Assembly: GCA_022704925.1 (NCBI GenBank) | Contig: JAKJFK010000124.1 | Coordinates: 1 to 5,316 of the forward strand | DNA: 5,316 bases | Reading direction: 5' to 3' | Origin: a candidate division TA06 bacterium | Lineage (GTDB): Bacteria; Ratteibacteria; UBA8468; MWAK01 | Part shown: positions 1-4,786 of the stretch, one piece after another | How positions within the stretch are numbered: the stretch's first letter is position 1 | Layout of the letters: each line of letters starts with the position of its first letter | Notes under the pieces: model-generated | The model's database searches: none | What the model was told of the DNA's origin: nothing | Seen by the model: the letters and a program-made list of their open reading frames with translations, nothing else | Translations under genes and position numbers: made by a program

Positions 1-171
1 CCGCCACTGGCGGCCGACCTTGGTCGCCCGGATCTTTCCGGACCGCAGCCACCGGTAAAAGGTGGGCCGGGTCGTCTTGAGGATCTTGATTGCCTCCTCC
101 ATGCCGATCAGCCCCTCCAGCGGTCCGGAGTGTTTCTTCTTATCACCCGTCATCCTTGCTTTTCCGGCCAT
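1..171 (-). CDS. Excisionase/MerR-like helix-turn-helix protein, N-terminal part (runs off window)
   Basis: Only the first 57 codons are present; the frame stays open to base 1, so the C-terminus is missing. After a basic, Lys-rich N-terminus (residues 1-14), residues 22-57 read as the HTH_17/excisionase-type fold: MEEAIKILKTTRPTFYRWL, then the SGKIRATKVGRQWR wing typical of this family. Such domains bind DNA. Family members include phage excisionases, small transcription regulators and N-terminal domains fused to larger proteins, for example secretion-type ATPases, so the role of the full protein cannot be set from this fragment. The ATG at 171 is preferred because GGAGGAG (180-174) lies just upstream; a second ATG at 153 has a poorer site. 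A near-consensus promoter starts transcription about 13 nt before the ATG. The gene lies about 200 bp from an att-like copy of the tRNA-Gln tail, which makes an excisionase role worth considering but does not prove it. Confidence 0.8.
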   Translation of the reverse strand, partial: MAGKARMTGDKKKHSGPLEGLIGMEEAIKILKTTRPTFYRWLRSGKIRATKVGRQWR

Positions 172-173
172 GA

Positions 174-180
174 CTCCTCC
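174..180 (-). promoter_or_regulatory. Ribosome binding site of the helix-turn-helix gene
   Basis: GGAGGAG on the minus strand, ending two bases before the ATG (169-171). The spacing is short if the whole motif pairs, but the first GGAGG sits at a usable distance. It decides the start at 171 over the internal ATG at 153. Confidence 0.6.
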
Positions 181-190
181 TTTTTATCTT

Positions 191-219
191 AATATATCAT
201 TGAGATTATAATATGTCAA
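191..219 (-). promoter_or_regulatory. Sigma70-type promoter for the helix-turn-helix gene
   Basis: On the minus strand TTGACA (219-214, perfect -35) is followed after 17 bases by TATATT (196-191, one mismatch to the -10 consensus). Transcription would start near 184, directly before the GGAGGAG ribosome binding site at 180-174. An ATAATTAT palindrome (223-230) and further A/T-rich sequence lie just upstream of the -35 box and could act as an UP element. The whole block from about 181 to 230 is AT-rich in otherwise GC-rich DNA. Confidence 0.7.
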
Positions 220-286
220 GTAATAATTATCCGGGTGGCAACTTTAGGAGTAAAAACGGGGGAGGAGTCGCAAAAGATAAAGATGG

Positions 287-312
287 CCGGTTGAAGGGAA
301 TCGGGATTTTTT
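287..312 (+). terminator. Possible weak intrinsic terminator
   Basis: On the plus strand CCGGTT (287-292) pairs with AATCGG (299-304), including one G-U pair, around a 6-base loop. After GA comes a run of six T (307-312). No plus-strand gene upstream in the window needs it. Read on the minus strand, the same hairpin is followed by a T-rich but interrupted tract (about 270-284), so it might instead end the leftward tRNA-Gln transcript. The stem is short, so confidence is low. Confidence 0.3.
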
Positions 313-367
313 AAAGCGGATTTTCAAAGCGCGCCTGGAATTCGCAGCAGAAGGCTGATTTTTCTAA

Positions 368-385
368 TTACCCGGTGAGGATTCG
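368..385 (-). repeat. Direct copy of the tRNA-Gln 3' tail (att-like)
   Basis: CCCGGTGAGGATTCG at 371-385 is identical to 655-669 inside the tRNA-Gln gene. With flanking bases 368-370, the match to 652-669 is 17 of 18 (one A/G difference). The copied part runs from the T-loop through the 3' T-stem and acceptor strand to the discriminator base, the segment usually duplicated when an element integrates into a tRNA gene with a tyrosine recombinase. The rest of the tRNA is not present here, so this is not a second tRNA gene. The two copies are 284 bp apart in the same orientation. Confidence 0.7.
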
Positions 386-413
386 GCGCCACTCGGCTTT
401 CACTACGGCTCGG

Positions 414-439
414 CCTGCCTACGCTAAAGCTATGGCAGG
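414..439. repeat. Small palindrome, CCTGCC/GGCAGG arms
   Basis: CCTGCC (414-419) pairs with GGCAGG (434-439); inside, GCT (423-425) can pair with AGC (428-430), leaving a three-base internal mismatch on each side. It is the first of several hairpins in the intergenic segment left of the tRNA gene. No T-run follows on either strand, so it does not look like an intrinsic terminator. Confidence 0.5.
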
Positions 440-455
440 TAAAGTCGGCCTTTAT

Positions 456-486
456 CCGCCGAAGCCTGCTTTTCAAGCGCAGGCGG
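456..486. repeat. Hairpin with GCCTGC/GCAGGC stem
   Basis: GCCTGC (464-469) pairs perfectly with GCAGGC (479-484) around a 9-base loop. CCGCC (456-460) and GGCGG (482-486) offer an alternative outer pairing across a GAAG bulge. It has no terminator-like T tract and belongs to the palindrome cluster left of the tRNA gene. Confidence 0.5.
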
Positions 487-500
487 AATTCGCTGGTTTG

Positions 501-517
501 TCTGAATAAGATTCAGA
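501..517. repeat. Hairpin TCTGAAT-AAG-ATTCAGA
   Basis: This is a perfect 7-bp inverted repeat with a 3-base loop. Flanking GTTTG on the left and AAAC/CAAC on the right give imperfect further pairing. It has no U-tract in either direction and is less GC-rich than its neighbours. Confidence 0.5.
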
Positions 518-527
518 AACAACAATC

Positions 528-559
528 GCCATGAAGCAGCGCGAAGCACGCTTCATGGC
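528..559. repeat. Palindrome A of a twin: GCCATGAAGC / GCTTCATGGC
   Basis: A perfect 10-bp inverted repeat: GCCATGAAGC at 528-537 and GCTTCATGGC at 550-559, separated by 12 bases. The right arm overlaps by two bases (GC, 558-559) the left arm of the next palindrome, whose arms differ from these at only two positions. The twin design recalls REP/BIME-type dispersed palindromes; whether copies exist elsewhere cannot be seen here. Confidence 0.65.
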
Positions 560-603
560 CGTGAAGTGTGTTCCGAGCGTGTCGAGGAACTCTACTTCAC
601 GGC
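558..603. repeat. Palindrome B of a twin: GCCGTGAAGT / ACTTCACGGC
   Basis: A perfect 10-bp inverted repeat (558-567 with 594-603) that encloses a second perfect 5-bp one, GTTCC (570-574) with GGAAC (586-590). The arms are close variants of those of palindrome A (GCC-A/G-TGAAG-C/T). The apical part, GAGCGTGTCGA, resembles from memory a motif common in intergenic palindromes of environmental bacteria; this is unverified. It lies on the 3' side of tRNA-Gln, so it would be transcribed if the tRNA transcript reads through. Confidence 0.65.
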
Positions 604-609
604 TCCCAT

Positions 610-629
610 CGAATCCTCAAGCACCGGGC
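610..629. repeat. Inverted, interrupted third copy of the tRNA-Gln tail
   Basis: CGAATCCTCA (610-619) and CCGGGC (624-629) are the reverse complement of TGAGGATTCG (660-669) and GCCCGG (654-659) in the tRNA gene, but four extra bases split them here. The same arms also face the direct copy at 371-385, so 371-629 is bounded by imperfect terminal inverted repeats. Pairing of 610-629 with the tRNA 3' half could compete with tRNA folding in an unprocessed transcript. Confidence 0.55.
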
Positions 630-651
630 TTCAGGAAGGTATAGCAGGATG

Positions 652-722
652 TTGCCCGGTGAGGATTCGAACCTCAACGCCCAGCTCCAAAGGCTGGTGT
701 GCTACCATTACACAACCGGGCA
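652..722 (-). tRNA. tRNA-Gln (anticodon TTG)
   Basis: The 71-nt gene folds fully by eye on the minus strand. The acceptor is TGCCCGG (722-716) with CCGGGCA (659-653); U1-A72 is a known glutamine identity feature. The D stem is GTG/CAC with GG in the loop. The anticodon stem CCAGC/GCTGG holds loop CTTTGGA, giving TTG, which reads CAA and, by wobble, CAG. The variable region is 4 nt. The T arm is TGAGG, TTCGAAT, CCTCA. The discriminator base is A. The 3' CCA is not encoded (bases after the discriminator read CA), so it must be added by nucleotidyltransferase. The gene lies 82 bp downstream of purH on the same strand. Its own promoter was not identified. Its 3' tail is duplicated at 368-385. Confidence 0.95.
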
Positions 723-736
723 GGATCATAAGGCCG

Positions 737-753
737 CCGGCCTGATCGGCCGG
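737..753. repeat. Hairpin between purH and tRNA-Gln
   Basis: CCGGCC (737-742) and GGCCGG (748-753) form a perfect 6-bp stem with a 5-base loop in the purH-tRNA spacer. No T-run follows it on the minus strand. It could be a weak purH terminator or an RNA-processing signal upstream of the tRNA 5' end, or just a chance result of GC-rich sequence. Confidence 0.35.
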
Positions 754-804
754 GAGATATTTAGTCCGACTGCCTTACATCGGCGTTTAAGGGCCGGGCC
801 GCCG

Positions 805-2361
805 CTAATGGCGGAAGTGGCGCTGGCCGGCCATGATCATGACCATGCCGTGCTTTTCGGCCGCCGCCAGCACCTCGGCGTCCTTCTTGGAACCGCCGGG
901 ATGAATGACGCTGGTGGCGCCGGCTTCGGCCGTTACCTCCAGGGCGTCCGGGAAGGGGAAGAAGGCGTCGGAGGCCACCGCCGCCTCCTTGATTTCGAAG
1001 CCGAATTCGCGCGCCTTGGAGACGGCGATCCGGGCCGAGTCCACCCGGGACATCTGGCCGGCGCCGATGCCGATGGTCTGGCCGTCGCGCACCAGCACGA
1101 TGGCGTTGCTCTTGACGTGCTTGGCCACCGTGTAGGCGAACTTGAGATCCTCCAGCTGGGCCGCGGTCGGCTCCCGGCGGCCGGCGACCTTCAGTTCGCT
1201 GTAGAGGGAGGCGTCCGGTTCCTGGGCGAGGAAGCCGCCGCCCACCGGCCGGAGGTCGAGGCCGCCGGCGGCCGGCCGTCCCCAGTTCAGGCGCAGAACG
1301 CGGATAGCCGGCTTCTTCTGGAATTGCTTCAGGGCTGCCGGCGCGTATTCGGGCGCGATGACGCACTCCACGAAGCCGGTGGTGATCTCCCGGGCCGCTT
1401 CCTCGGTCACCGGCCGGTTCAGGGCCACGATGCCGCCGAAGGCGCTCACCGGGTCGCAGGCCCGGGCCCGCCGGAAGGCGACGGCGATGTCGGTGCCGAG
1501 GGCGACGCCGCAGGGGTTGTTGTGCTTGACGATCACCGCCGCTTCCTGGTCAAACTCGCGGACCAGGCGGTAGGCGGCCTCCAGGTCGAGATAGTTGTTG
1601 AAGGAGAGTTCCTTGCCCTGGATCTTTTCGGCGTCCACCAGGCGTCCCGGGGCGTCCCGGAAATCCTCTTCGCGGTAAAGGGCGGCCGGCTGGTGCGGGT
1701 TCTCCCCGTAACGCAGTTCGCCCACCTTGTCGAGGCGGAAAAGAAGGACCGGCGGAAACCCGGCCGCGGGTTCCGATTCCCGGCTCAGGTAGCGGTGGAT
1801 GATTGCGTCATAGGCGGCGGTCCGGGCGAAGACGGCCGCGGCCAGCTGCTGGGCGAGCCCGCGGCTGATCCGGCCGCGGTTGGCCTTCAGATCGGCGATC
1901 GCCTGGGGGTACTGACCGGGGTCGGAGAGGACCACCACGTCGCGGCCGTTCTTGGCCGCAGCCCGCAGGAGGCTGGGGCCGCCGATGTCGATGTTCTCGA
2001 TGGCCGTTTCCGGCTTGCAGCCGAGGCCGACCACCTTCTCGAACGGGTAGAGGTTGACCGCCACCAGGTCGATCGGCTGGATGCCGGCTTCGGCCACTTG
2101 CTTGAGGTGGTCCGGCAGGTCGCGGCGGTGCAGCAGGCTGGCGAAGATCTTGGGGTGGAGCGTCTTCACCCGGCCGTCCAGCATCTCCGGGAATCCGGTC
2201 AGCTCGGAGACCTCGGTTACGGCCAGGCCGACCTCGCGCAGGGCCTTGGCGGTGCCGCCGGTGGAGACCAGTTCGGTCCCGTGCTCGGCCAGGGCCCTGG
2301 CCAGATCGACGATGCCGGCCTTGTCGGATACCGAAAGCAGGGCGCGTCTGATGGTTATCAT
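805..2361 (-). CDS. purH: Bifunctional AICAR transformylase / IMP cyclohydrolase
   Basis: PurH carries out the last two steps of de novo IMP synthesis in the cytoplasm: formylation of AICAR by 10-formyl-tetrahydrofolate, then ring closure. At 518 aa it has the usual family length. The cyclohydrolase domain occupies about residues 1-200 ([15 protein letters not shown] at 10-24, STGGTAKAL at 33-41, DGRVKTLHP at 62-70, [16 protein letters not shown] at 123-138). The transformylase domain follows, with LRYGENPHQ at 216-224, the catalytic Lys-His of KHNNPCG (279-285), SDAFFPFPD at 464-472, HPGGSKKD at 487-494 and the terminal RHFRH. The ATG at 2361 has GGAGG six bases upstream and matches the family N-terminus. 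It lies 68 bp downstream of pyrB on the same strand, so co-transcription with the pyrimidine genes is likely. No frameshift or lost catalytic residue is seen. Long open frames on the opposite strand are antisense shadows. Confidence 0.97.
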   Translation of the reverse strand: MITIRRALLSVSDKAGIVDLARALAEHGTELVSTGGTAKALREVGLAVTEVSELTGFPEMLDGRVKTLHPKIFASLLHRRDLPDHLKQVAEAGIQPIDLVAVNLYPFEKVVGLGCKPETAIENIDIGGPSLLRAAAKNGRDVVVLSDPGQYPQAIADLKANRGRISRGLAQQLAAAVFARTAAYDAIIHRYLSRESEPAAGFPPVLLFRLDKVGELRYGENPHQPAALYREEDFRDAPGRLVDAEKIQGKELSFNNYLDLEAAYRLVREFDQEAAVIVKHNNPCGVALGTDIAVAFRRARACDPVSAFGGIVALNRPVTEEAAREITTGFVECVIAPEYAPAALKQFQKKPAIRVLRLNWGRPAAGGLDLRPVGGGFLAQEPDASLYSELKVAGRREPTAAQLEDLKFAYTVAKHVKSNAIVLVRDGQTIGIGAGQMSRVDSARIAVSKAREFGFEIKEAAVASDAFFPFPDALEVTAEAGATSVIHPGGSKKDAEVLAAAEKHGMVMIMAGQRHFRH

Positions 2362-2367
2362 ACGATA

Positions 2368-2372
2368 CCTCC
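2368..2372 (-). promoter_or_regulatory. Ribosome binding site of purH
   Basis: GGAGG on the minus strand, six bases from the ATG at 2361. It is the strongest Shine-Dalgarno motif in the leftward block; pyrR and pyrB have weak or no motifs. This suggests purH is translated independently of pyrB. Confidence 0.75.
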
Positions 2373-2378
2373 GGTTTT

Positions 2379-2420
2379 AATGGTTGGCGGCGGGGATCCG
2401 CCGGATGGAATCAAATGGTT
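2379..2420. repeat. Hairpin flanked by direct repeats in the pyrB-purH spacer
   Basis: CGGCGG (2388-2393) and CCGCCG (2398-2403) form a 6-bp stem with a 4-base loop. AATGGTT occurs on both sides, at 2379-2385 and 2414-2420. No T-run follows on the minus strand, so it is not a simple terminator. It could set relative pyrB/purH message levels by processing or stability. It does not resemble the conserved PyrR-binding loop as I recall it. Confidence 0.35.
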
Positions 2421-2429
2421 CCGAAACGC

Positions 2430-3350
2430 TTATTTGCCGACCAGCAGCAGGTAAAGGACGGCCATGCGGGCGGCGATGCCGTTCTCGACCTGGTTCAGGA
2501 TGACCGAGCGGCGGTCTTCGGCCGCCTCGGTGCTTATTTCGACGCCGCGGTTCATCGGCCCCGGGTGCATGACGATCGCGTCCGGGCGGGCCAGGGAGAG
2601 CGTTTCCCGGTTGACCTGGTAGTAGCGGCTGTACTCCCGCAGCGAGGGGAAATAGTTTTCCTGCTGCCGTTCGAGCTGGATGCGCAGGATGTAGATAACG
2701 TCGGCATCCTTCAGGGCCGTTTCGCGTCGGACCGTCACCCGGGCGCCGGTGGTCTCGAGGCCCGGCGGGATGAGCGGCGGCGGCCCGCAGAGAATCACCT
2801 CGGCGCCCAGCTTGGTGAGGGCCCAGATGTTGGAGCGGGCCACCCGGCTGTGGCGGAGGTCGCCCAGGATGGCCACCTTGAGGCCCCGGAAACGCTTCTT
2901 GTGTTCCTGGATGGTCAGCAGGTCCAGCAGGGCCTGGGTCGGATGTTCGTGGTTGCCATCGCCGGCGTTGATGATCGAGGCCTTGAGCTTCCTGGCCAGC
3001 AGAGCCGGCACTCCGGACGAGGCGTGGCGAACGACGAAGCAGTCAACCTTCATCGCCTCCAGGTTTTCGCCGGTGTCAATGATGGTCTCGCCCTTGACCA
3101 GGCTCGAGGTGGAGGGGGAGAAGCCGACCACGTCGGCCGAAAGGCGCTTGGCGGCCAGTTCGAAGGAGGTCCGGGTTCGGGTGGACGGTTCGAAGAAGAG
3201 GGTGGCGACCGTTTTTCCGCGCAGGGCCGGCACCTTCTTGATTTCCCGGGTGGAGACTTCCTTGAAGGAGGCGGCCGTCTCCAGGACGAGGTTGATCTCG
3301 GCCGCCGAGAGTTCCTCGATGCTCAGCAGGTGTTTCCTTGTCCAGGCCAT
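2430..3350 (-). CDS. pyrB: Aspartate carbamoyltransferase, catalytic subunit
   Basis: PyrB joins carbamoyl phosphate to L-aspartate to give N-carbamoyl-aspartate, the committed step of UMP synthesis; the catalytic chains form cytoplasmic trimers. The 306 aa match the family size. The carbamoyl-phosphate domain has [13 protein letters not shown] (52-64), with the Ser-Thr-Arg-Thr phosphate-binding motif at 56-59, SLVKGE (83-88) with the active-site loop Lys at 86, and HPTQALLD (136-143). The aspartate domain has [11 protein letters not shown] (163-173), LRIQLERQ (222-229) and HPGPMNRG (262-269). These signatures separate it from ornithine carbamoyltransferase. The ATG at 3350 follows pyrR by 14 bp with only a weak GGA motif, so translation is probably coupled to pyrR. 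No regulatory pyrI lies beside it, and pyrC, which often follows, is absent: purH comes next. Confidence 0.97.
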   Translation of the reverse strand: MAWTRKHLLSIEELSAAEINLVLETAASFKEVSTREIKKVPALRGKTVATLFFEPSTRTRTSFELAAKRLSADVVGFSPSTSSLVKGETIIDTGENLEAMKVDCFVVRHASSGVPALLARKLKASIINAGDGNHEHPTQALLDLLTIQEHKKRFRGLKVAILGDLRHSRVARSNIWALTKLGAEVILCGPPPLIPPGLETTGARVTVRRETALKDADVIYILRIQLERQQENYFPSLREYSRYYQVNRETLSLARPDAIVMHPGPMNRGVEISTEAAEDRRSVILNQVENGIAARMAVLYLLLVGK

Positions 3351-3364
3351 CTTTTCCGTGTTTT

Positions 3365-3910
3365 TTACGACGCCCGGTCCGGCCGGGTGATCAGGAGCAC
3401 CTTGTCCTCGCCGTCCACTTCCCGCAGGCGCACCTCGATGAATTCGCCGGCGGCGGCCTCCACGAACCGGCCGGTGAAATCGGGCTGGATGGGCAGTTCG
3501 CGATGATCGCGGTCAATCAGCGTCAGTAGTTTCACCGAGCGCGGCCGGCCGAAGTCCACCAGCTGGGTGAGCGCCGCCCGGATCGTCCGGCCGGTATAGA
3601 GGACGTCGTCCACCAGCAGGATGTCGCGGCCGGTGAGGTCGAACGGGATCGAAGTCCCGCGCACCAGCGGCTGGACGTCAACCGAGCTGAGGTCGTCGCG
3701 GTAGAGGGTGATGTCCAGGATGCCGAGCGGGATTTTGCGGCCGGGTTTTTCAAGCCGCTTCTGAAGGCGGAGGGCCAGTTCCACGCCGCGGCGCCGGATG
3801 CCCAGGATGGCCAGGTTTTCCAGGTTCAGGGTTCGGGAAACCGATTCGGATAACTGGTTGATGAGTTTGCCGATTTCGGCCTCGCCGATCACCTCTATTT
3901 TCTTTTCCAC
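3365..3910 (-). CDS. pyrR: Bifunctional pyr operon regulator / uracil phosphoribosyltransferase PyrR
   Basis: In Gram-positive models PyrR binds UMP/UTP, then pyr mRNA, to promote attenuation; it also makes UMP from uracil and PRPP. This protein is 181 aa, the usual size. [10 protein letters not shown] (37-46), ITLYRDDLS (67-75), the PRPP-binding signature [12 protein letters not shown] (98-109), GRPRSVKLL (121-129) and [18 protein letters not shown] (131-148) are all intact. The start is GTG at 3910: the frame has a stop only a few codons upstream (about 3932-3934) and no better start, and the N-terminus aligns with known PyrR from memory. No clear ribosome binding site precedes it, and the best promoter places the transcript start at or next to the GTG. 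It heads the pyrR-pyrB-purH block. With no leader, classic leader attenuation by PyrR is unlikely here; it may act elsewhere or mainly as an enzyme. Confidence 0.95.
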   Translation of the reverse strand: MEKKIEVIGEAEIGKLINQLSESVSRTLNLENLAILGIRRRGVELALRLQKRLEKPGRKIPLGILDITLYRDDLSSVDVQPLVRGTSIPFDLTGRDILLVDDVLYTGRTIRAALTQLVDFGRPRSVKLLTLIDRDHRELPIQPDFTGRFVEAAAGEFIEVRLREVDGEDKVLLITRPDRAS

Positions 3911-3917
3911 CGATAAA

Positions 3918-3947
3918 ATGATAACATATCTTTAAGGCGGCTGACAA
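3918..3947 (-). promoter_or_regulatory. Promoter of the pyrR-pyrB-purH block
   Basis: On the minus strand TTGTCA (3947-3942, one mismatch) is followed after 18 bases by TATCAT (3923-3918, one mismatch). Only seven bases separate the -10 box from the GTG start of pyrR (3910), so the predicted transcript start falls at or beside the start codon. No other good promoter was found in the 177-bp divergent spacer for this direction. Confidence 0.55.
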
Positions 3948-3961
3948 TTTACGGCCGAGGC

Positions 3962-3981
3962 GATTCCAGCCTTGATTCCAG
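3962..3981. repeat. Tandem octamer GATTCCAG upstream of the pyrR promoter
   Basis: GATTCCAG occurs at 3962-3969 and again at 3974-3981, a period of 12 bp, roughly one helical turn. On the minus strand (CTGGAATC twice) the pair sits about 15-34 bp upstream of the pyrR -35 box, a usual place for an activator or dimeric regulator site. No known regulator is recognised. Confidence 0.4.
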
Positions 3982-4040
3982 GCGCTTCCGGGGTTGCCGG
4001 GCGATCATTTCAACCGGCGGGAGCGGAGGACGGGACGCCC

Positions 4041-4109
4041 ATGCGCGGTCCATTGGTTTTTCCGGCCGGCGCCGCCCGGGGTATCATATGCTGCTACTGC
4101 CGCCGCTGA
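4041..4109 (+). CDS. Possible 22-aa leader peptide overlapping the DUF1614 gene start
   Basis: ATG at 4041 opens a 22-codon frame, MRGPLVFPAGAARGIICCYCRR, ending in TGA at 4107-4109, 20 bases inside the DUF1614 gene in another frame. GGAGGA (4025-4030) lies ten bases before the ATG and is a better ribosome binding site than the GGGG before the DUF1614 ATG. This could couple translation of the two frames. No homology is recognised, and a short ORF of this kind can arise by chance. Confidence 0.2.
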   Translation: MRGPLVFPAGAARGIICCYCRR

Positions 4110-4750
4110 TTCTGCTGGTGCTGTTTTTCCTCCTTTTGCTTCTGCCCGTTCTGCTCATACTTCTCCCGATTCGGATCGTCGAGGCGGCGCTTGGCCGCCT
4201 GGGCATTCCGGGACCGCTGGCTCTGCTTCTCTTTCTGGCCTCCCTGCTGGGGAGTTTCGTCAACATCCCCGTCCTCGGCGCGGCCGAGGGGACCGGCCGC
4301 CTGGTGTTGATGCCGGGTTTGCAGGCCCTCGGTCCCTTCTTCAATGCCCCAAGCTGCCCGCAGCAGGTCCTGGCGGTCAACATCGGCGGCGCCCTGGTTC
4401 CCCTGCTCATCTGTCTTTTCCTGCTGCCGCGGGCGCCGCTGGCGCGCACCCTGATGGCCACCGCGGTCATGGTTCTGGTCTGCTACCTGGTCGCCCGGCC
4501 GGTACCGGAGGTCGGCATCACCATTCCAACCTTCCTGCCCCCGCTGGCGGCGGTGCTGTGTGCCTTCATCTTTTCGCCCGGCCGTCGGGCGCCGGTGGCC
4601 TACATAGCGGGTGTGCTGGGAGTGCTGATCGGCGCCGACCTGCTCCACCTGGCCGATTTTCCGCCCGGGCCGGGTTTCCTGAGCATCGGCGGCGCCGGGG
4701 TTTTCGACGGGATCTTCCTGGTGGGCATCATGGCGGCTCTTTTCGCCTGA
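4088..4750 (+). CDS. DUF1614 family multi-pass membrane protein
   Basis: This 220-aa protein is very hydrophobic, with about seven likely membrane segments (roughly residues 1-28, 42-62, 97-113, 121-138, 148-163, 168-188 and 206-220). It matches the DUF1614 family as I know it: SFVNIP (56-61), VNIGGALVP (97-105), IGADLLHL (181-188) and the C-terminal SIGGAGVFDGIFLVG (199-213). The conserved polar residues inside the membrane (Asn59, Asn98, Asp184, Asp207) suggest a transport or enzymatic role, but the family has no established function. The ATG at 4088 is the only usual start in the frame before the hydrophobic segment; the ribosome binding site is weak (GGGG, six bases away). It is divergent from pyrR, and the thiol peroxidase gene follows 36 bp later on the same strand, probably in one transcript. 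Confidence 0.85.
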   Translation: MLLLPPLILLVLFFLLLLLPVLLILLPIRIVEAALGRLGIPGPLALLLFLASLLGSFVNIPVLGAAEGTGRLVLMPGLQALGPFFNAPSCPQQVLAVNIGGALVPLLICLFLLPRAPLARTLMATAVMVLVCYLVARPVPEVGITIPTFLPPLAAVLCAFIFSPGRRAPVAYIAGVLGVLIGADLLHLADFPPGPGFLSIGGAGVFDGIFLVGIMAALFA

Positions 4751-4774
4751 ATTTGAACGGTTTTGAAAAATCAA

Positions 4775-4781
4775 GGGGAGG
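4775..4781 (+). promoter_or_regulatory. Ribosome binding site of tpx
   Basis: GGGGAGG ends five bases before the ATG at 4787. This decides the start: the in-frame TTG at 4763 has no such motif at a usable distance, and starting there would add eight residues lacking in the family. Confidence 0.75.
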
Positions 4782-4786
4782 CGGCG

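Noticed and set aside
345-363. CAGC-AGAAG-GCTG followed by A and five T as a plus-strand terminator
   Set aside because: The stem is only 4 bp and no plus-strand gene precedes it.
368-385. A second, partial tRNA gene or tRNA pseudogene
   Set aside because: Only the last 18 bases match; no D arm, anticodon arm or 5' acceptor strand is present beside it, which fits an att-like duplication better than a decayed gene.
2362-2429. PyrR-binding attenuator between pyrB and purH
   Set aside because: The hairpin lacks the conserved PyrR-binding loop sequence as I know it, and no terminator/antiterminator pair can be drawn.
568-2454. Very long plus-strand open frame antisense to purH
   Set aside because: It lies opposite an unmistakable purH, its protein is Gly/Asp/Val/Arg-rich with no family signature, and GC-rich codon bias explains the lack of stops.
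2415-3506. Plus-strand open frame antisense to pyrB and the pyrR end
   Set aside because: It is the mirror of two conserved genes and contains no recognisable domain.
3750-3947. Minus-strand frame starting with TTG inside the pyrR -35 box
   Set aside because: It overlaps pyrR in another frame, has no ribosome binding site, and its start would lie upstream of the predicted transcript start.
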